Shown piece by piece: positions 30,221 through 38,483 of a DNA stretch of 42,452 bases. Position numbers and translations under genes: made by a program. The number at the start of each line of letters is the position of its first letter. The stretch's first letter is position 1. The notes beneath the pieces were generated by a model that ran no database searches, was not told the DNA's origin, and saw nothing but the letters and a program-made list of their open reading frames with translations. Source of the stretch: Duganella callida (GTDB lineage: Bacteria > Pseudomonadota > Gammaproteobacteria > Burkholderiales > Burkholderiaceae_D); assembly GCF_004614165.1 (NCBI RefSeq), contig NZ_SPVG01000189.1:1-42452 (forward strand), in the 5' to 3' direction.

Positions 30221-31240
30221 ATGGAAACCAATCTGCAATTCCGTCTGGCCGCGCGGCCGGTGGGCATGGTCAAGGACAGCGACTGGCAACAGACCGAAGA
30301 GCCGCTGCGCCCGCTGGCCGATGGTGAAATCCGCGTCCAGGTGCTGTACCTGTCGCTCGATCCGGCCATGCGCGGCTGGATGAACGAAGGCAAATCCTAC
30401 ATCCGCCCGGTGGCCATCGGCGAGGTGATGCGCGCCGGCGGCGTCGGCGTGGTGGCGGAATCGAGGTCGCCGAAGTTCGCGGCGGGCGATTACGTCTCCG
30501 GCGGCACCGGCGTGCAGCGCTACTGGACCGGCCCGGCCGACGACAAGAGCGCCAGCTTCCACAAGATCGACCCGAAGCTGGCGCCGCTGACCACTTACCT
30601 GAACACACTGGGCATGCCGGGCATGACCGCCTACTTCGGCCTGACCGAATCGGGCCAGCCCAAGGCCGGCGAAACGGTGGTGGTGTCGGGCGCGGCCGGC
30701 GCGGTGGGCCAGACCGTGGGCCAGGTGGCGAAGCAGCTGGGCTGCCGCGTGGTCGGCATCGCCGGCGGCAAGGAGAAATGCGATTTCGTCGTCAGGGAGC
30801 TGGGCTTCGACGCCTGTATCGATTACAAGAATGAATCGGTCAGGGACGGCCTCCGGCAGCACTGCCCGCAGGGCGTGGACGTGTACTTCGACAACGTCGG
30901 CGGCGACATTCTCGACACCGTACTGACCCGCATCAACCTGAAGGCGCGCATCGTCATCTGCGGCGCCATCTCGCAGTACAACAACACCACGCCGGTGCAG
31001 GGGCCGTCGAATTACCTGTCGCTGCTGGTCAACCGCGCGCGCATGGAGGGCATCGTGGTGTTCGATTATGCCGACCGCTATCACCTGGGCATCGCCCAGC
31101 TGGGCCGCTGGATGGCCGAAGGCAAAATCAAGAGCAAGGAAGACGTGGTGCATGGCCTGGAAAACTTCCCCACCGCGCTCAACATGCTGTTTGAAGGCAA
31201 AAACTTCGGCAAGCTGGTGCTGCAGGTGGCGGCGCCGTAA
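30221..31240 (+). CDS. NADP-dependent MDR family oxidoreductase (CurA/leukotriene-B4 12-hydroxydehydrogenase-like)
   Basis: A 339-residue zinc-free medium-chain reductase. The start, FRLAARPVGM, and LYLSLDPAMRGWMN match the CurA and prostaglandin/alkenal reductase group. The Rossmann motif GAAGAVGQTVGQVAKQLG lies near residue 155, and YFDNVGGDILD and CGAISQYN follow as usual. Such enzymes reduce alpha,beta-unsaturated ketones and aldehydes with NADPH. Zinc-ligand residues of true alcohol dehydrogenases are absent, as expected. A strong AAGGAGGAG ribosome site precedes the ATG. It is divergent from the sugar cluster and may or may not share its regulation. Confidence 0.9.
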   Translation: METNLQFRLAARPVGMVKDSDWQQTEEPLRPLADGEIRVQVLYLSLDPAMRGWMNEGKSYIRPVAIGEVMRAGGVGVVAESRSPKFAAGDYVSGGTGVQRYWTGPADDKSASFHKIDPKLAPLTTYLNTLGMPGMTAYFGLTESGQPKAGETVVVSGAAGAVGQTVGQVAKQLGCRVVGIAGGKEKCDFVVRELGFDACIDYKNESVRDGLRQHCPQGVDVYFDNVGGDILDTVLTRINLKARIVICGAISQYNNTTPVQGPSNYLSLLVNRARMEGIVVFDYADRYHLGIAQLGRWMAEGKIKSKEDVVHGLENFPTALNMLFEGKNFGKLVLQVAAP

Positions 31241-31258
31241 ATTGCGCGCCATCGCGCG

Positions 31259-31287
31259 GGAACTTCCCGCGGGCCTCGGCGGTCTAT
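31259..31287 (+). promoter_or_regulatory. Sigma-E-like promoter upstream of the phasin-like gene
   Basis: GGAACTT (31259-31265) is followed after 17 bases by TCTAT (31283-31287), resembling the sigma-E/AlgU consensus (GAACTT, about 16 bases, TCTGA/TCTAA). The ATG is 29 bases downstream. The spacing is one base longer than ideal and the -35 half lies within a palindrome, so this is weaker than the matching site at 31544. Confidence 0.35.
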
Positions 31288-31312
31288 GCTATACCGCCAC
31301 CACGCCGAGGCC
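31272..31312 (+). promoter_or_regulatory. Ten-base-pair inverted repeat covering the ribosome site of the phasin-like gene
   Basis: GGCCTCGGCG (31272-31281) is perfectly complementary to CGCCGAGGCC (31303-31312). The right arm contains the GAGG ribosome site of ATG 31316, so the folded RNA would hide it. A competing hairpin GGCGGT/ACCGCC (31278-31283 with 31293-31298) shares bases with the left arm and cannot form fully at the same time. Whether the left arm is in the mRNA depends on the transcription start. Confidence 0.4.
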
Positions 31313-31315
31313 ACC

Positions 31316-31531
31316 ATGTACCCCCTACTTTTCCCCTCCATCCGTGCCTACACGGAAAATCTGCTCGACCTTTACATCCTGCTGGGCGCCCACACGCTGG
31401 ACGCCATGCGCAGCCTGTGCGCGCTCAACCTGCAGCTGGCGCGCGGCCTGATCGCCGAAACCGGCACGCTGAGCCAGCAAATGATGAGCGGCGGCCGCCC
31501 GCTCAAGATGATGCCCAGCCTGTCCGCATAA
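31316..31531 (+). CDS. Small phasin-like protein of 71 residues
   Basis: A 71-residue, mostly helical protein without signal peptide. ENLLDLYILLGAHTLDAMRSL and LNLQLARGLIAETG resemble the N-terminal helices of phasins, the proteins coating polyhydroxyalkanoate granules, but it is shorter than classical phasins (about 180) and the match is by eye only. I chose ATG 31316, where GAGG lies six bases upstream; the open frame extends ten codons further. A sigma-E-like promoter and a ribosome-site-masking inverted repeat lie upstream. It could instead be an unrelated small helical protein. Confidence 0.6.
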   Translation: MYPLLFPSIRAYTENLLDLYILLGAHTLDAMRSLCALNLQLARGLIAETGTLSQQMMSGGRPLKMMPSLSA

Positions 31532-31543
31532 GCCGCCATCCGT

Positions 31544-31571
31544 GGAACTTTCGTCAACCTTGTGCCTCTAA
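31544..31571 (+). promoter_or_regulatory. Sigma-E-like promoter upstream of the KGG stress gene
   Basis: GGAACTT (31544-31550), a 16-base spacer and TCTAA (31567-31571) match the sigma-E consensus very well. The predicted start is about 50 bases before the ATG of the KGG stress-protein gene, a fitting target for an envelope or general stress sigma factor. No sigma-E gene is in the window. Confidence 0.55.
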
Positions 31572-31630
31572 CCATACAGAGCAGCCAGCCCGCTGCCGCA
31601 ATCCCGACGATCCACTGAACAGGAGGCACT

Positions 31631-31954
31631 ATGGCCAGTAATAACGAACACAGCAAGACCAAGGGCACTGCCAAGCGCGGCTTCGCCGCCATGGACGAAG
31701 CCACCCAGCGCGCCATCGCCAGCAAGGGCGGACAGGCCGCCCACCAGAAAGGTACGGCGCATGAATTCGATTCCGAGGAAGCGCGCCGCGCCGGCCAGAA
31801 AGGCGGCGAAGTCGTCAGTCGCGACCGCGAGCACATGGCCGCCATCGGCCGCAAGGGAGGAGAAAGCCGCCAGTCGGCCGCGCGCGCCGCCGCCGAGAAG
31901 AATGCGGCCACGCGGTCCGAGCAGGCTTCCAAGGGCGGCAACCAACAAGGCTAG
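31631..31954 (+). CDS. KGG repeat general stress protein (GsiB/Con-10 type)
   Basis: A 107-residue hydrophilic protein with repeated KGG motifs: IASKGGQAAHQKGTAHEF, AGQKGGEVVSRD, IGRKGGESRQ and a final SKGG. It is rich in Ala, Gly, Lys, Glu and Gln with no hydrophobic core, hence probably disordered, like desiccation-, heat- or starvation-induced KGG proteins. The molecular role is not known beyond stress induction. The ribosome site CAGGAGG is strong. A sigma-E-like promoter lies upstream. Its stop abuts the stop of the convergent phosphatase gene. Confidence 0.9.
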   Translation: MASNNEHSKTKGTAKRGFAAMDEATQRAIASKGGQAAHQKGTAHEFDSEEARRAGQKGGEVVSRDREHMAAIGRKGGESRQSAARAAAEKNAATRSEQASKGGNQQG

Positions 31955-32755
31955 CTACCAGACTTCCGCCACGTCGCACAGCCGGCGCAGCATGGATGCA
32001 TGCACGGCCGGCGGCGCGGCGGCGATGCTGCCGGAATGCAGCCGGTACGGCGTGCCGTCGGCCTGGGTGACCACGCCGCCCGCCTCGCGTATCAGCAGCG
32101 CGCCGCCGATGCAGTTGCGGCCATCCTCGCCGTACTGCCAGAAGGCATCGAGCCGGCCGCACGCGACGTAGGCCAGTTGCAGCGAGGTCGGCCCCAGGTT
32201 GCGTGCGGCGGCCACGTCGCGCAGCATGGCGCTCAGCGAGGCGCCGGCCAGTTGCGTCGCCAGCCGGTTGCGACTGGCGAACGGCGGCTGGCCGCTGGCG
32301 ACGATGGCATGGTAGTGATCGGCGCGCGCATTGACCCGCATGCGCGCACCGTTGTGGTAGGCGCCGCGGCCCCAGACGGCATGGAACATCTCGTCATGCA
32401 TGGCGTCGAAGACGGCGCTGAACACCGGCACGCCTTCGCGCATCAGCGTCAGCGACATGGCCCAGTTCGGGATGGCGCGCAAGAACTGCACGGCGCCATC
32501 GATGGCGTCGCACACCCAATATTCGCCGCCTTGCAATATTGTCTCGTCCAATTCGTCATCATCCCACGCAATGGAGGGATACATTACCGACAATTCGTTC
32601 CGCAACTCTGCATTGGCAGCGCCGCTGATGCGCTGAAACGCGGCCATCATGTCGTCCGCTTCCACCACCGGCTCGCCGCGCCAGTAGGTGACGCACAGAC
32701 CGGCGCCGACATCGCGCAGCAGGGCCAGCACCTCCTCGGTATCGATTGCAGTCAT
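31955..32755 (-). CDS. Inositol monophosphatase family protein
   Basis: A 266-residue Mg-dependent phosphatase of the IMPase/FBPase/CysQ superfamily. The metal-site motif appears as CDAIDGAVQF, a variant of the usual DPIDGT, and IREAGGVVTQADG corresponds to the conserved second motif (G-G..T). The first Ala and the missing Thr in DAIDGA are unusual, so activity may be altered. Substrates in the superfamily include inositol phosphates, fructose bisphosphate and PAP. ATG 32755 has AGGA at the right distance; ATG 32761 overlaps that site. It is divergent from the cupin-AraC gene. Confidence 0.85.
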   Translation of the reverse strand: MTAIDTEEVLALLRDVGAGLCVTYWRGEPVVEADDMMAAFQRISGAANAELRNELSVMYPSIAWDDDELDETILQGGEYWVCDAIDGAVQFLRAIPNWAMSLTLMREGVPVFSAVFDAMHDEMFHAVWGRGAYHNGARMRVNARADHYHAIVASGQPPFASRNRLATQLAGASLSAMLRDVAAARNLGPTSLQLAYVACGRLDAFWQYGEDGRNCIGGALLIREAGGVVTQADGTPYRLHSGSIAAAPPAVHASMLRRLCDVAEVW

Positions 32756-32852
32756 GGTCATTCCTTGCTATAACTGAAAACCGTAGATTGCCAGAGCGGC
32801 CACCGGCCGGCTAACTGGCAAGGGACAACTGATAACGCAATCGGGCCACAAC

Positions 32853-33647
32853 ATGGGCAACCATCACAGCGACAAGCGCCTCGACGACGCCACGCCGATT
32901 TACGTCGCGGCACAGCACACGGATGGCGGCGTCGGCATCAACAAGCATCCGCATTTCCATCCCGAGGGCCAGATGTACATCCCGGTGCAGGGCGTCATCA
33001 CGGTCGAGGCCGACGGCAACCGGCAAGTGCTGCCGCCCGGCCGGATGGCCTGGATACCGCCGGATGTGGTGCATCTGGCCGCCGCCCACGGCAGCAGCCT
33101 GAAGCCGGGACTGGCCGGCTTCACCATCCACATCGCGCCGGCGCTGTGCGTCGGCTTCCCCGAACGGGCGCAAGTGCTCACGGTGTCGGACCTGGCGCGC
33201 AGCCTGCTGGAACGCATGTGCCGCTGGCCGGAAGGCACCCCGACCGACGCCGCCGGTCGCCGCCTGATGAATGTGTTCCTCGACGAAATGCGCGCGGCCG
33301 ACGCCGATCCGCTGCACCTGACCATGCCGCGCCATCCGCGCCTGGCCGCCATGGCCGCCGCCATCGCCGAAGACCCGGCCGACGACACCGATCTCGACGC
33401 CTGGGCCGTGCAGCTGGGCTGGTCGCGCCGCAGCCTGACGCGCCATTTCCGCAACGAGACCGGCATGTCGGTGGTGGCCTGGCGCCAGGTGGCGCGGCTG
33501 CAGAAGGGCATGGCGCTGCTGAACGGCGGCGCCTCGGTCACCACGGTGGCGATCAGCCTCGGCTACGACAGCGTCAGCAGCTTCATCGCGCTGTTCCGCC
33601 GCATCCTCGGCACCACGCCGGCGCGTTTTGCCGAATTCGGCGGCTAG
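32853..33647 (+). CDS. AraC family regulator with N-terminal cupin domain
   Basis: A 264-residue one-component regulator. The N-terminal cupin (HPHFHPEGQMYIPVQGVITVE, LPPGRMAWIPPDVVH) binds a small ligand, and the C-terminal AraC domain (about 165-262) has two helix-turn-helix motifs (DLDAWAVQLGWSRRSLTRHF and VAISLGYDSVSSFIALFRRI). It is divergent from the inositol-monophosphatase-like gene across 91 bases and could regulate it or itself. Its stop codon overlaps that of the next AraC gene in a shared CTAG. Confidence 0.88.
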   Translation: MGNHHSDKRLDDATPIYVAAQHTDGGVGINKHPHFHPEGQMYIPVQGVITVEADGNRQVLPPGRMAWIPPDVVHLAAAHGSSLKPGLAGFTIHIAPALCVGFPERAQVLTVSDLARSLLERMCRWPEGTPTDAAGRRLMNVFLDEMRAADADPLHLTMPRHPRLAAMAAAIAEDPADDTDLDAWAVQLGWSRRSLTRHFRNETGMSVVAWRQVARLQKGMALLNGGASVTTVAISLGYDSVSSFIALFRRILGTTPARFAEFGG

Positions 33648-34564
33648 TGCGCCGAGACGTATACGGCCGACGGCCGCGGATCCGGTTTGACGAAGGTCTT
33701 GCGCATGCGCTCGATCTCTTCCACCGGGCTGCGCCCGAACAGGCGCTTGAACTCGCGGCTGAATTGCGAGGCGCTTTCGTAGCCGACCTGCGCGCTGGCC
33801 GCCGCCACCGAGATATCGTGGCGCAGCATCAACAGCCGCGCCTGGTGCAAGCGCGTCGATTTCAGGTACTGGATCGGCGAGGTGGCCGTCACCGCCTTGA
33901 AATGATGGTGGAAGGTGGCCACGCTCATGTTCGCCTCGCTGGCCAGCAGACCGACATCGAGGTCTTCGCTGTACGCGGCGTGGATCTTGCGCAGCGCGCG
34001 CGAAATGGTGGCGAAGCGGCCTTGCTGCATCAGGGCCGCGCGCATGGAGGCGCCCTGCTCGCTGGTCAGCACGCGGTAATACACTTCGCGGATCAGCGCC
34101 GGCCCCAGCAGCGCGCCATCGAGCGGATCGGCCAGCGCTTCCAGCAGCCGCAGCACCGAGGCGGTCAGCCGCGCATCCATGGGCGTGGACAGCAGGCCGC
34201 GCGGCTCGGCCCGCACGGTCTGGCCCTGCGCTTCCAGCTCCAGCAGCAGATCGGCGGTCAACTGGAAATCCAGGCGCAGGTACATCGCCAATAGGGGTTC
34301 TTCCGCGCTGGCCTCGGTCTCCATTGAAAACGGCACCGGCACCGAGACGGCCAGACAATGCCGAGCGTCGTAGACGAACTCGCGTTCGCCCAGGAAACCG
34401 CGCTTGCGGCCCTGGCAGACGATCACGATACCGGGCTCGTACAGCACCGCCGTGCGGCTCAGCGGACGGTTGGAGCGCAAAAACCGCACATCCGGCAGGG
34501 CAACGAAGTTATAGCCCTCGACCGGCGCCAGGCGCTCCATCAATTGAATCATGCGTTTCATCAT
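33644..34564 (-). CDS. AraC family regulator with AraC_N domain
   Basis: A 306-residue regulator. The N-terminal arabinose-operon-regulator-like ligand domain (LSRTAVLYEPGIVIVCQGRKRGF and SVPVPFSMETEAS) is followed by a C-terminal AraC domain with DLDVGLLASEANMSVATFHHHFK and VGYESASQFSREFKRLFG. This type is often found divergent from a short-chain dehydrogenase or similar enzyme that it controls, which is exactly the arrangement here (SDR gene across 130 bases). The ligand is unknown. Start ATG 34564 or 34561. Confidence 0.9.
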   Translation of the reverse strand: MMKRMIQLMERLAPVEGYNFVALPDVRFLRSNRPLSRTAVLYEPGIVIVCQGRKRGFLGEREFVYDARHCLAVSVPVPFSMETEASAEEPLLAMYLRLDFQLTADLLLELEAQGQTVRAEPRGLLSTPMDARLTASVLRLLEALADPLDGALLGPALIREVYYRVLTSEQGASMRAALMQQGRFATISRALRKIHAAYSEDLDVGLLASEANMSVATFHHHFKAVTATSPIQYLKSTRLHQARLLMLRHDISVAAASAQVGYESASQFSREFKRLFGRSPVEEIERMRKTFVKPDPRPSAVYVSAH

Positions 34565-34694
34565 GTACGGATTGTAATCCTGTCCAGTCCGTCATGGCGG
34601 CCGCTCAGAGAATCAGGCAAATGATGCAGAGCTTCCGGCATGGCCGCGTGCGCCCGCGGCCACTACCATGGTGGCATCAGAGAAAGGAACTGTC

Positions 34695-35534
34695 ATGAAT
34701 AAAACATTTTTCATTACCGGCGTCAGCAGCGGTTTCGGCCGCGCCCTGTCGGAAGCGGCACTGGCCGCCGGCCACACCGTCATCGGCACCGTGCGCAACG
34801 AGGAGGCGCGCGCCGCCTTTGTTTCCCTGCATCCCGAACGCGCCCACGCCTTCGTGCTGGACGTGACCGATTTCGACGCCATTCCCGGCGTGGTGGCGCA
34901 GGCGGAAACCAGCGTCGGCCCGGTTGACGTGCTGGTCAACAACGCCGGCTACGGCCACGAAGGCATCATGGAAGAATCGCCGCTGGCAGAACTGCGCCGC
35001 CAGTTCGACGTCAACGTGTTCGGCGCGGTGGCCGTGATGAAGGCGTTTCTGCCGGCCTTCCGCGCGCGCCGGCGCGGCCACATCGTCAACATCACCTCGA
35101 TGGGCGGCCACATTACCCTGCCCGGCATCACCTATTACGCCGGCAGCAAGTTCGCGCTGGAAGGCATCTCGGGAGCGCTGGGCAAGGAAATCGGTCAGTT
35201 CGGCGTACACGTCACCGCCGTGGCGCCCGGTTCGTTCCGCACGGACTGGGCTGGCCGTTCGATGGTGCGGTCGGAACGCAGCATCGCCGATTACGATGCA
35301 CTGTTCAATCCCATCCGCGCCACCCGCGCGGCGCGCAGCGGCAAGCAGCCCGGCGACCCGGTCAAGGCCGCGCAAGCGATACTGACACTGGTGGGCATGG
35401 ACAATCCGCCGGCGCATCTGCTGCTTGGCAGCGACGCGCTGCAACTGGTGCGCGGCCGGCTGGCGGAATTCGGCGAGGAAATCAGCGCGCTGGAGGCGCT
35501 GACACGCTCAACTGATGTATCGCCGGAAAATTAA
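34695..35534 (+). CDS. Short-chain dehydrogenase/reductase
   Basis: A 279-residue classical SDR. It begins KTFFITGVSSGFGRAL, with the cofactor motif TGxxxGxG, then VLVNNAGYGHEG, the catalytic Ser in NITSMGG and Tyr-Lys in YYAGSK. NAD(P)-dependent oxidation or reduction of an alcohol or carbonyl is expected; the substrate is not predictable. ATG 34695 has AAAGGA nine bases upstream, while the open frame runs nine codons further. It is divergent from the AraC gene at 34564, its likely regulator, and its stop overlaps the convergent modE stop in TTAA. Confidence 0.91.
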   Translation: MNKTFFITGVSSGFGRALSEAALAAGHTVIGTVRNEEARAAFVSLHPERAHAFVLDVTDFDAIPGVVAQAETSVGPVDVLVNNAGYGHEGIMEESPLAELRRQFDVNVFGAVAVMKAFLPAFRARRRGHIVNITSMGGHITLPGITYYAGSKFALEGISGALGKEIGQFGVHVTAVAPGSFRTDWAGRSMVRSERSIADYDALFNPIRATRAARSGKQPGDPVKAAQAILTLVGMDNPPAHLLLGSDALQLVRGRLAEFGEEISALEALTRSTDVSPEN

Positions 35535-36328
35535 GCCGGCGTACCGACGATCACGCTGGACGCCTTGAAGATGGCGCAAGCCTGCTTGCCTTCCGCCAGC
35601 GCCAGCGCGTCGCCGCTGTCCCTGGTGACGATGGCGGCAATCACGCCGCCGCCGGGCAACTCGATGCTGACTTCGGTGTTCACCGCGCCCGGCACCACGC
35701 GGGTGACGGTGCCGTTCAGGCGGTTGCGCGCCGACAGCTTGACGTCGCCCAGCTCGGTCGCCACAATCACCGACGATGCCTTGATCAGCGCGAACGCCTT
35801 CACGCCCGCGGCCAGTCCCAGGCTGGCGTTGCTGTCGCGGGTGATGGTGGCGACGATCTGCTGGCCGCCGACGATTTCCAGCACCACCTCGTCATTCACC
35901 ACGCCCTGCTTCACCGCCACGATCTTGCCGCTGAGCTGATTGCGCGCGCTGGTTTTCATCTTCATTCTTTGTATCAGTAAAAAGTCGTCGGCCAGCGCAT
36001 GCGACTGGCTGCTCAGGTGCGCCACAAAGCGCTGGTGCTCCTCATCGATCTTGCGGAAATTTTCGACCAGCTGGCTGCCGCGTCGGGTCAGGCGCGTGCC
36101 GCCGCCGCCCTTGCCGCCCGCCGCGCGCTCGACCAGCGGCTCGCCGGCCAGATTGTTCATGGCCTCGATGGCGTCCCAGGCGCCCTTGTAACTCATGCCG
36201 ACCGCCTTGGCGGCGGCCGTGATCGAGCCCTCGCTGCCCACCGCCGCCAGCAGCGCCACGCGGTCCTGACCGCCCAGCTTCCGGCCATCGATGGTCAGCC
36301 ATACATTGCCCTGCAATTCCATGCTCAT
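35531..36328 (-). CDS. modE: Molybdate-responsive regulator ModE
   Basis: A 265-residue dimeric repressor/activator. The N-terminal winged helix (GSITAAAKAVGMSYKGAWDAI, VERAAGGKGGGGTRLT) matches E. coli ModE (262 residues) closely. Two tandem TOBE/molbindin domains follow, each starting SARNQL/SARNRL and ending near IKASSVIV or FKASSVIV, forming the molybdate-binding part. When loaded with molybdate it represses uptake genes and activates molybdoenzyme genes. It overlaps the end of modC by 4 bases, so it is the last gene of modABC-modE, unlike the divergent modE of E. coli. Confidence 0.94.
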   Translation of the reverse strand: MSMELQGNVWLTIDGRKLGGQDRVALLAAVGSEGSITAAAKAVGMSYKGAWDAIEAMNNLAGEPLVERAAGGKGGGGTRLTRRGSQLVENFRKIDEEHQRFVAHLSSQSHALADDFLLIQRMKMKTSARNQLSGKIVAVKQGVVNDEVVLEIVGGQQIVATITRDSNASLGLAAGVKAFALIKASSVIVATELGDVKLSARNRLNGTVTRVVPGAVNTEVSIELPGGGVIAAIVTRDSGDALALAEGKQACAIFKASSVIVGTPA

Positions 36329-37014
36329 GCCACGCTCTCCTCTATCCGCGCGATGCTACCATTTTCCATGCGCAGCACGTGGTCGCCGAAAGCGCGCGCG
36401 TCTTCGGGATCGTGGGTGATCATCAGCATCGGGATGTCGAGGCGGCGCTGCAGCGCGTCCAGCTCGGCGCGCATGCGGCCGCGCAAGCCGGCGTCGAGCG
36501 CCGCGAACGGTTCATCCAGCAGCAAGGCCGCCGGCTGCGGCGCCAGTGCGCGCGCCAGCGCCACGCGCTGCCGCTGGCCGCCCGACAACTGGTGCGGATA
36601 CTGGTGCGCCACATGATCGAGCTCGAACGCTTCCATCCAGTAGCGGATCTGCTCGCCGTCTACGCGCGCGGCCGGATTGAACCAGCCGCGCTGCAGACCG
36701 AAGCCGATGTTCTGGCGCACGTTCAGATGCGGAAACAGGGCGTAATCCTGGAACAGATAGGCCACCTGCCGCTGCTGCGGCGGCAGATCGATGCCGGCGC
36801 CGCTGTCGAACAGCACGCGGCCGGCCAGCTCGATGCGGCCCTGGTCGGGCGTCATCAGGCCAGCCACCGCCTTCATCATCTGGCTCTTGCCGGCGCCGGA
36901 CGCACCGAACACCACCACGCGGTGGCTGGCCGATTCGAAGCGCGCCCGCAGCTGGAACACGCGCTCGCCGGAGCGCAGGGTCTTGCCGATGTCTAGTTTG
37001 AATTGCATGCTCAT
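36325..37014 (-). CDS. modC: Molybdate ABC transporter ATPase ModC, short form
   Basis: A 229-residue ATPase energising molybdate import. Walker A is GASGAGKS (followed by Gln where Thr or Ser is usual), then the Q-loop VAYLFQDYALFPHL, signature LSGGQRQRVALARAL, Walker B ALLLDEPFAALD and the H-loop MLMITHDPED. E. coli ModC is about 350 residues with a C-terminal TOBE/Mop domain; that domain is absent here. Start ATG 37014 overlaps the modB stop (ATGA), and the stop overlaps the modE start. Confidence 0.93.
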   Translation of the reverse strand: MSMQFKLDIGKTLRSGERVFQLRARFESASHRVVVFGASGAGKSQMMKAVAGLMTPDQGRIELAGRVLFDSGAGIDLPPQQRQVAYLFQDYALFPHLNVRQNIGFGLQRGWFNPAARVDGEQIRYWMEAFELDHVAHQYPHQLSGGQRQRVALARALAPQPAALLLDEPFAALDAGLRGRMRAELDALQRRLDIPMLMITHDPEDARAFGDHVLRMENGSIARIEESVA

Positions 37015-37697
37015 GCCTGTGGATTGCGGTTGGGCGTCAGCTTGTTCGCCGCCACCAGCACGACGATGCACACCACGGAAGTGATGATCACCAGCAGATT
37101 GGCGTGATCGTCCTGGCCGGCCTGCACCGCCTCGTACACGGCGATCGACAGCGTCTGGGTCTTGCCGGGGATGCTGCCGGCCACCATCAGCGTGGCGCCG
37201 AATTCCCCCATCGAGCGCGCGAACGCCAGCAAGGTGCCGCCCAGCACGCCGCGCCAGGCCAGCGGCAGGGTCACGCGCAGGAACACGCCGAACGACGACA
37301 CGCCCAGCACCCGCGCCGCCTGCTCCAGTTGCGTATCGACGCTTTCAAACGCCGCGCGCGCGCCCTTGAGCACCAGCGGAAATGCCACCACCGCCGCCGC
37401 GATCACCGCCGCCTGCCAGGTGAAGATCAGGTTCAGGCCGAAATGCCGCTGCAGCCAGGCGCCGATCACACCATTGCGGCCGATGATCACCAGCAGATAA
37501 TAGCCCAGCACGGTGGGCGGCATCACCATCGGCAGGGTCAGCACCGCGTCGAGCAATTCGCGGCCCCAGAAGCGCTTGCGCGCCAGCAGATAGCCCAGTG
37601 CCACACCGCACACCAGATCCAGCGCGGTGGCCCAGACGGCCACCTTCAACGACAAGCGCAACGCCACCCAGCCAGGTTCGGCAGAAAACGCCTCCAT
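37011..37697 (-). CDS. modB: Molybdate ABC transporter permease ModB
   Basis: A 228-residue inner-membrane permease with five to six hydrophobic helices. VLTLPMVMPPTVLGYYLL and AFARSMGEFGATLMVAGSIPG (the EAA loop that contacts ModC) are typical of ModB. It forms a homodimeric channel for molybdate passed on by ModA. It starts 3 bases after modA and overlaps modC by 4 bases. Confidence 0.94.
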   Translation of the reverse strand: MEAFSAEPGWVALRLSLKVAVWATALDLVCGVALGYLLARKRFWGRELLDAVLTLPMVMPPTVLGYYLLVIIGRNGVIGAWLQRHFGLNLIFTWQAAVIAAAVVAFPLVLKGARAAFESVDTQLEQAARVLGVSSFGVFLRVTLPLAWRGVLGGTLLAFARSMGEFGATLMVAGSIPGKTQTLSIAVYEAVQAGQDDHANLLVIITSVVCIVVLVAANKLTPNRNPQA

Positions 37698-37700
37698 CGC

Positions 37701-38450
37701 TTACGGACGGCCGAAGCCGTACTTCGCCAGGATGGCCTGGCCGGCCGGCGACTGCACGTAATCGGCGAACTTCTTGCCCTGCGCCGCCTGCGGGCCGTGG
37801 GCAATCACCGCGATCGGGTAGGTCACCGGCGCTTCGGTCGGTACCGTGGCCACCAGCGTCACCTTGTCTTTCACAATGGCCGCATCGGTGGCGTAGACGA
37901 AGCCGGCGTCGACTTCGCCGCGCGCCACGTAGTCCAGGCACTGGCGCACCGAGGTGCCCAGGATCAGTTTCGGTGCCACCGCGGTCCACAGTCTGGCGCG
38001 CTCCAGCGCGGCCCTGGTGTAGCGGCCGACCGGCACGCTGGCCGGATTGCCGATGGTGATGCGCGCCACGTCGGCATTGGCCACGTCGCCCACGGCCTTG
38101 AGCGCCACCTTGCCGTTCTGCGGCGCGATCAGCACCAGGCTGTTGCTGGCGAAATTCCTGCGCGAGCCGGGCGCCAGCAGTTTCAGGCCGTCGGCCTTGT
38201 CCATCGCCTCCTGGTCGGCTGAGGCGAACACGTCCACCGGAGCGCCCCTGCTGATCTGCTGCACCAGCGGATCGGAAGCGGCGAAGTTGAACAGTACCTT
38301 GTCGCCGGCGTGTTCTTTTTCAAACGCCGCGCCGATCTCCTTGAAGGCATTGGTCAGGCTGGCCGCCGCCGACACCGTGATATCGGTGGCCGAAGCCGCT
38401 CCGCCCACGGCGGCCAGTACCACGGCCAGACACGCTTTCAACGTACGCAT
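37701..38450 (-). CDS. modA: Molybdate-binding periplasmic protein ModA
   Basis: A 249-residue binding protein. The Sec signal peptide spans residues 1 to about 21 (VGGAASA). ITVSAAASLTNAFKEIGAAFE, NFAASDPLVQQISRGAPVDVFASAD and ALGYVYATDA-like GEVDAGFVYATDA are hallmarks of ModA, with Ser residues contacting the oxyanion. ATG 38450 has AAGGAAG as ribosome site; the open frame extends upstream without family similarity. It is the first gene of the mod operon. Confidence 0.94.
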   Translation of the reverse strand: MRTLKACLAVVLAAVGGAASATDITVSAAASLTNAFKEIGAAFEKEHAGDKVLFNFAASDPLVQQISRGAPVDVFASADQEAMDKADGLKLLAPGSRRNFASNSLVLIAPQNGKVALKAVGDVANADVARITIGNPASVPVGRYTRAALERARLWTAVAPKLILGTSVRQCLDYVARGEVDAGFVYATDAAIVKDKVTLVATVPTEAPVTYPIAVIAHGPQAAQGKKFADYVQSPAGQAILAKYGFGRP

Positions 38451-38483
38451 GTATCTTCCTTTTAACCAGTCGCAATAAACCAG

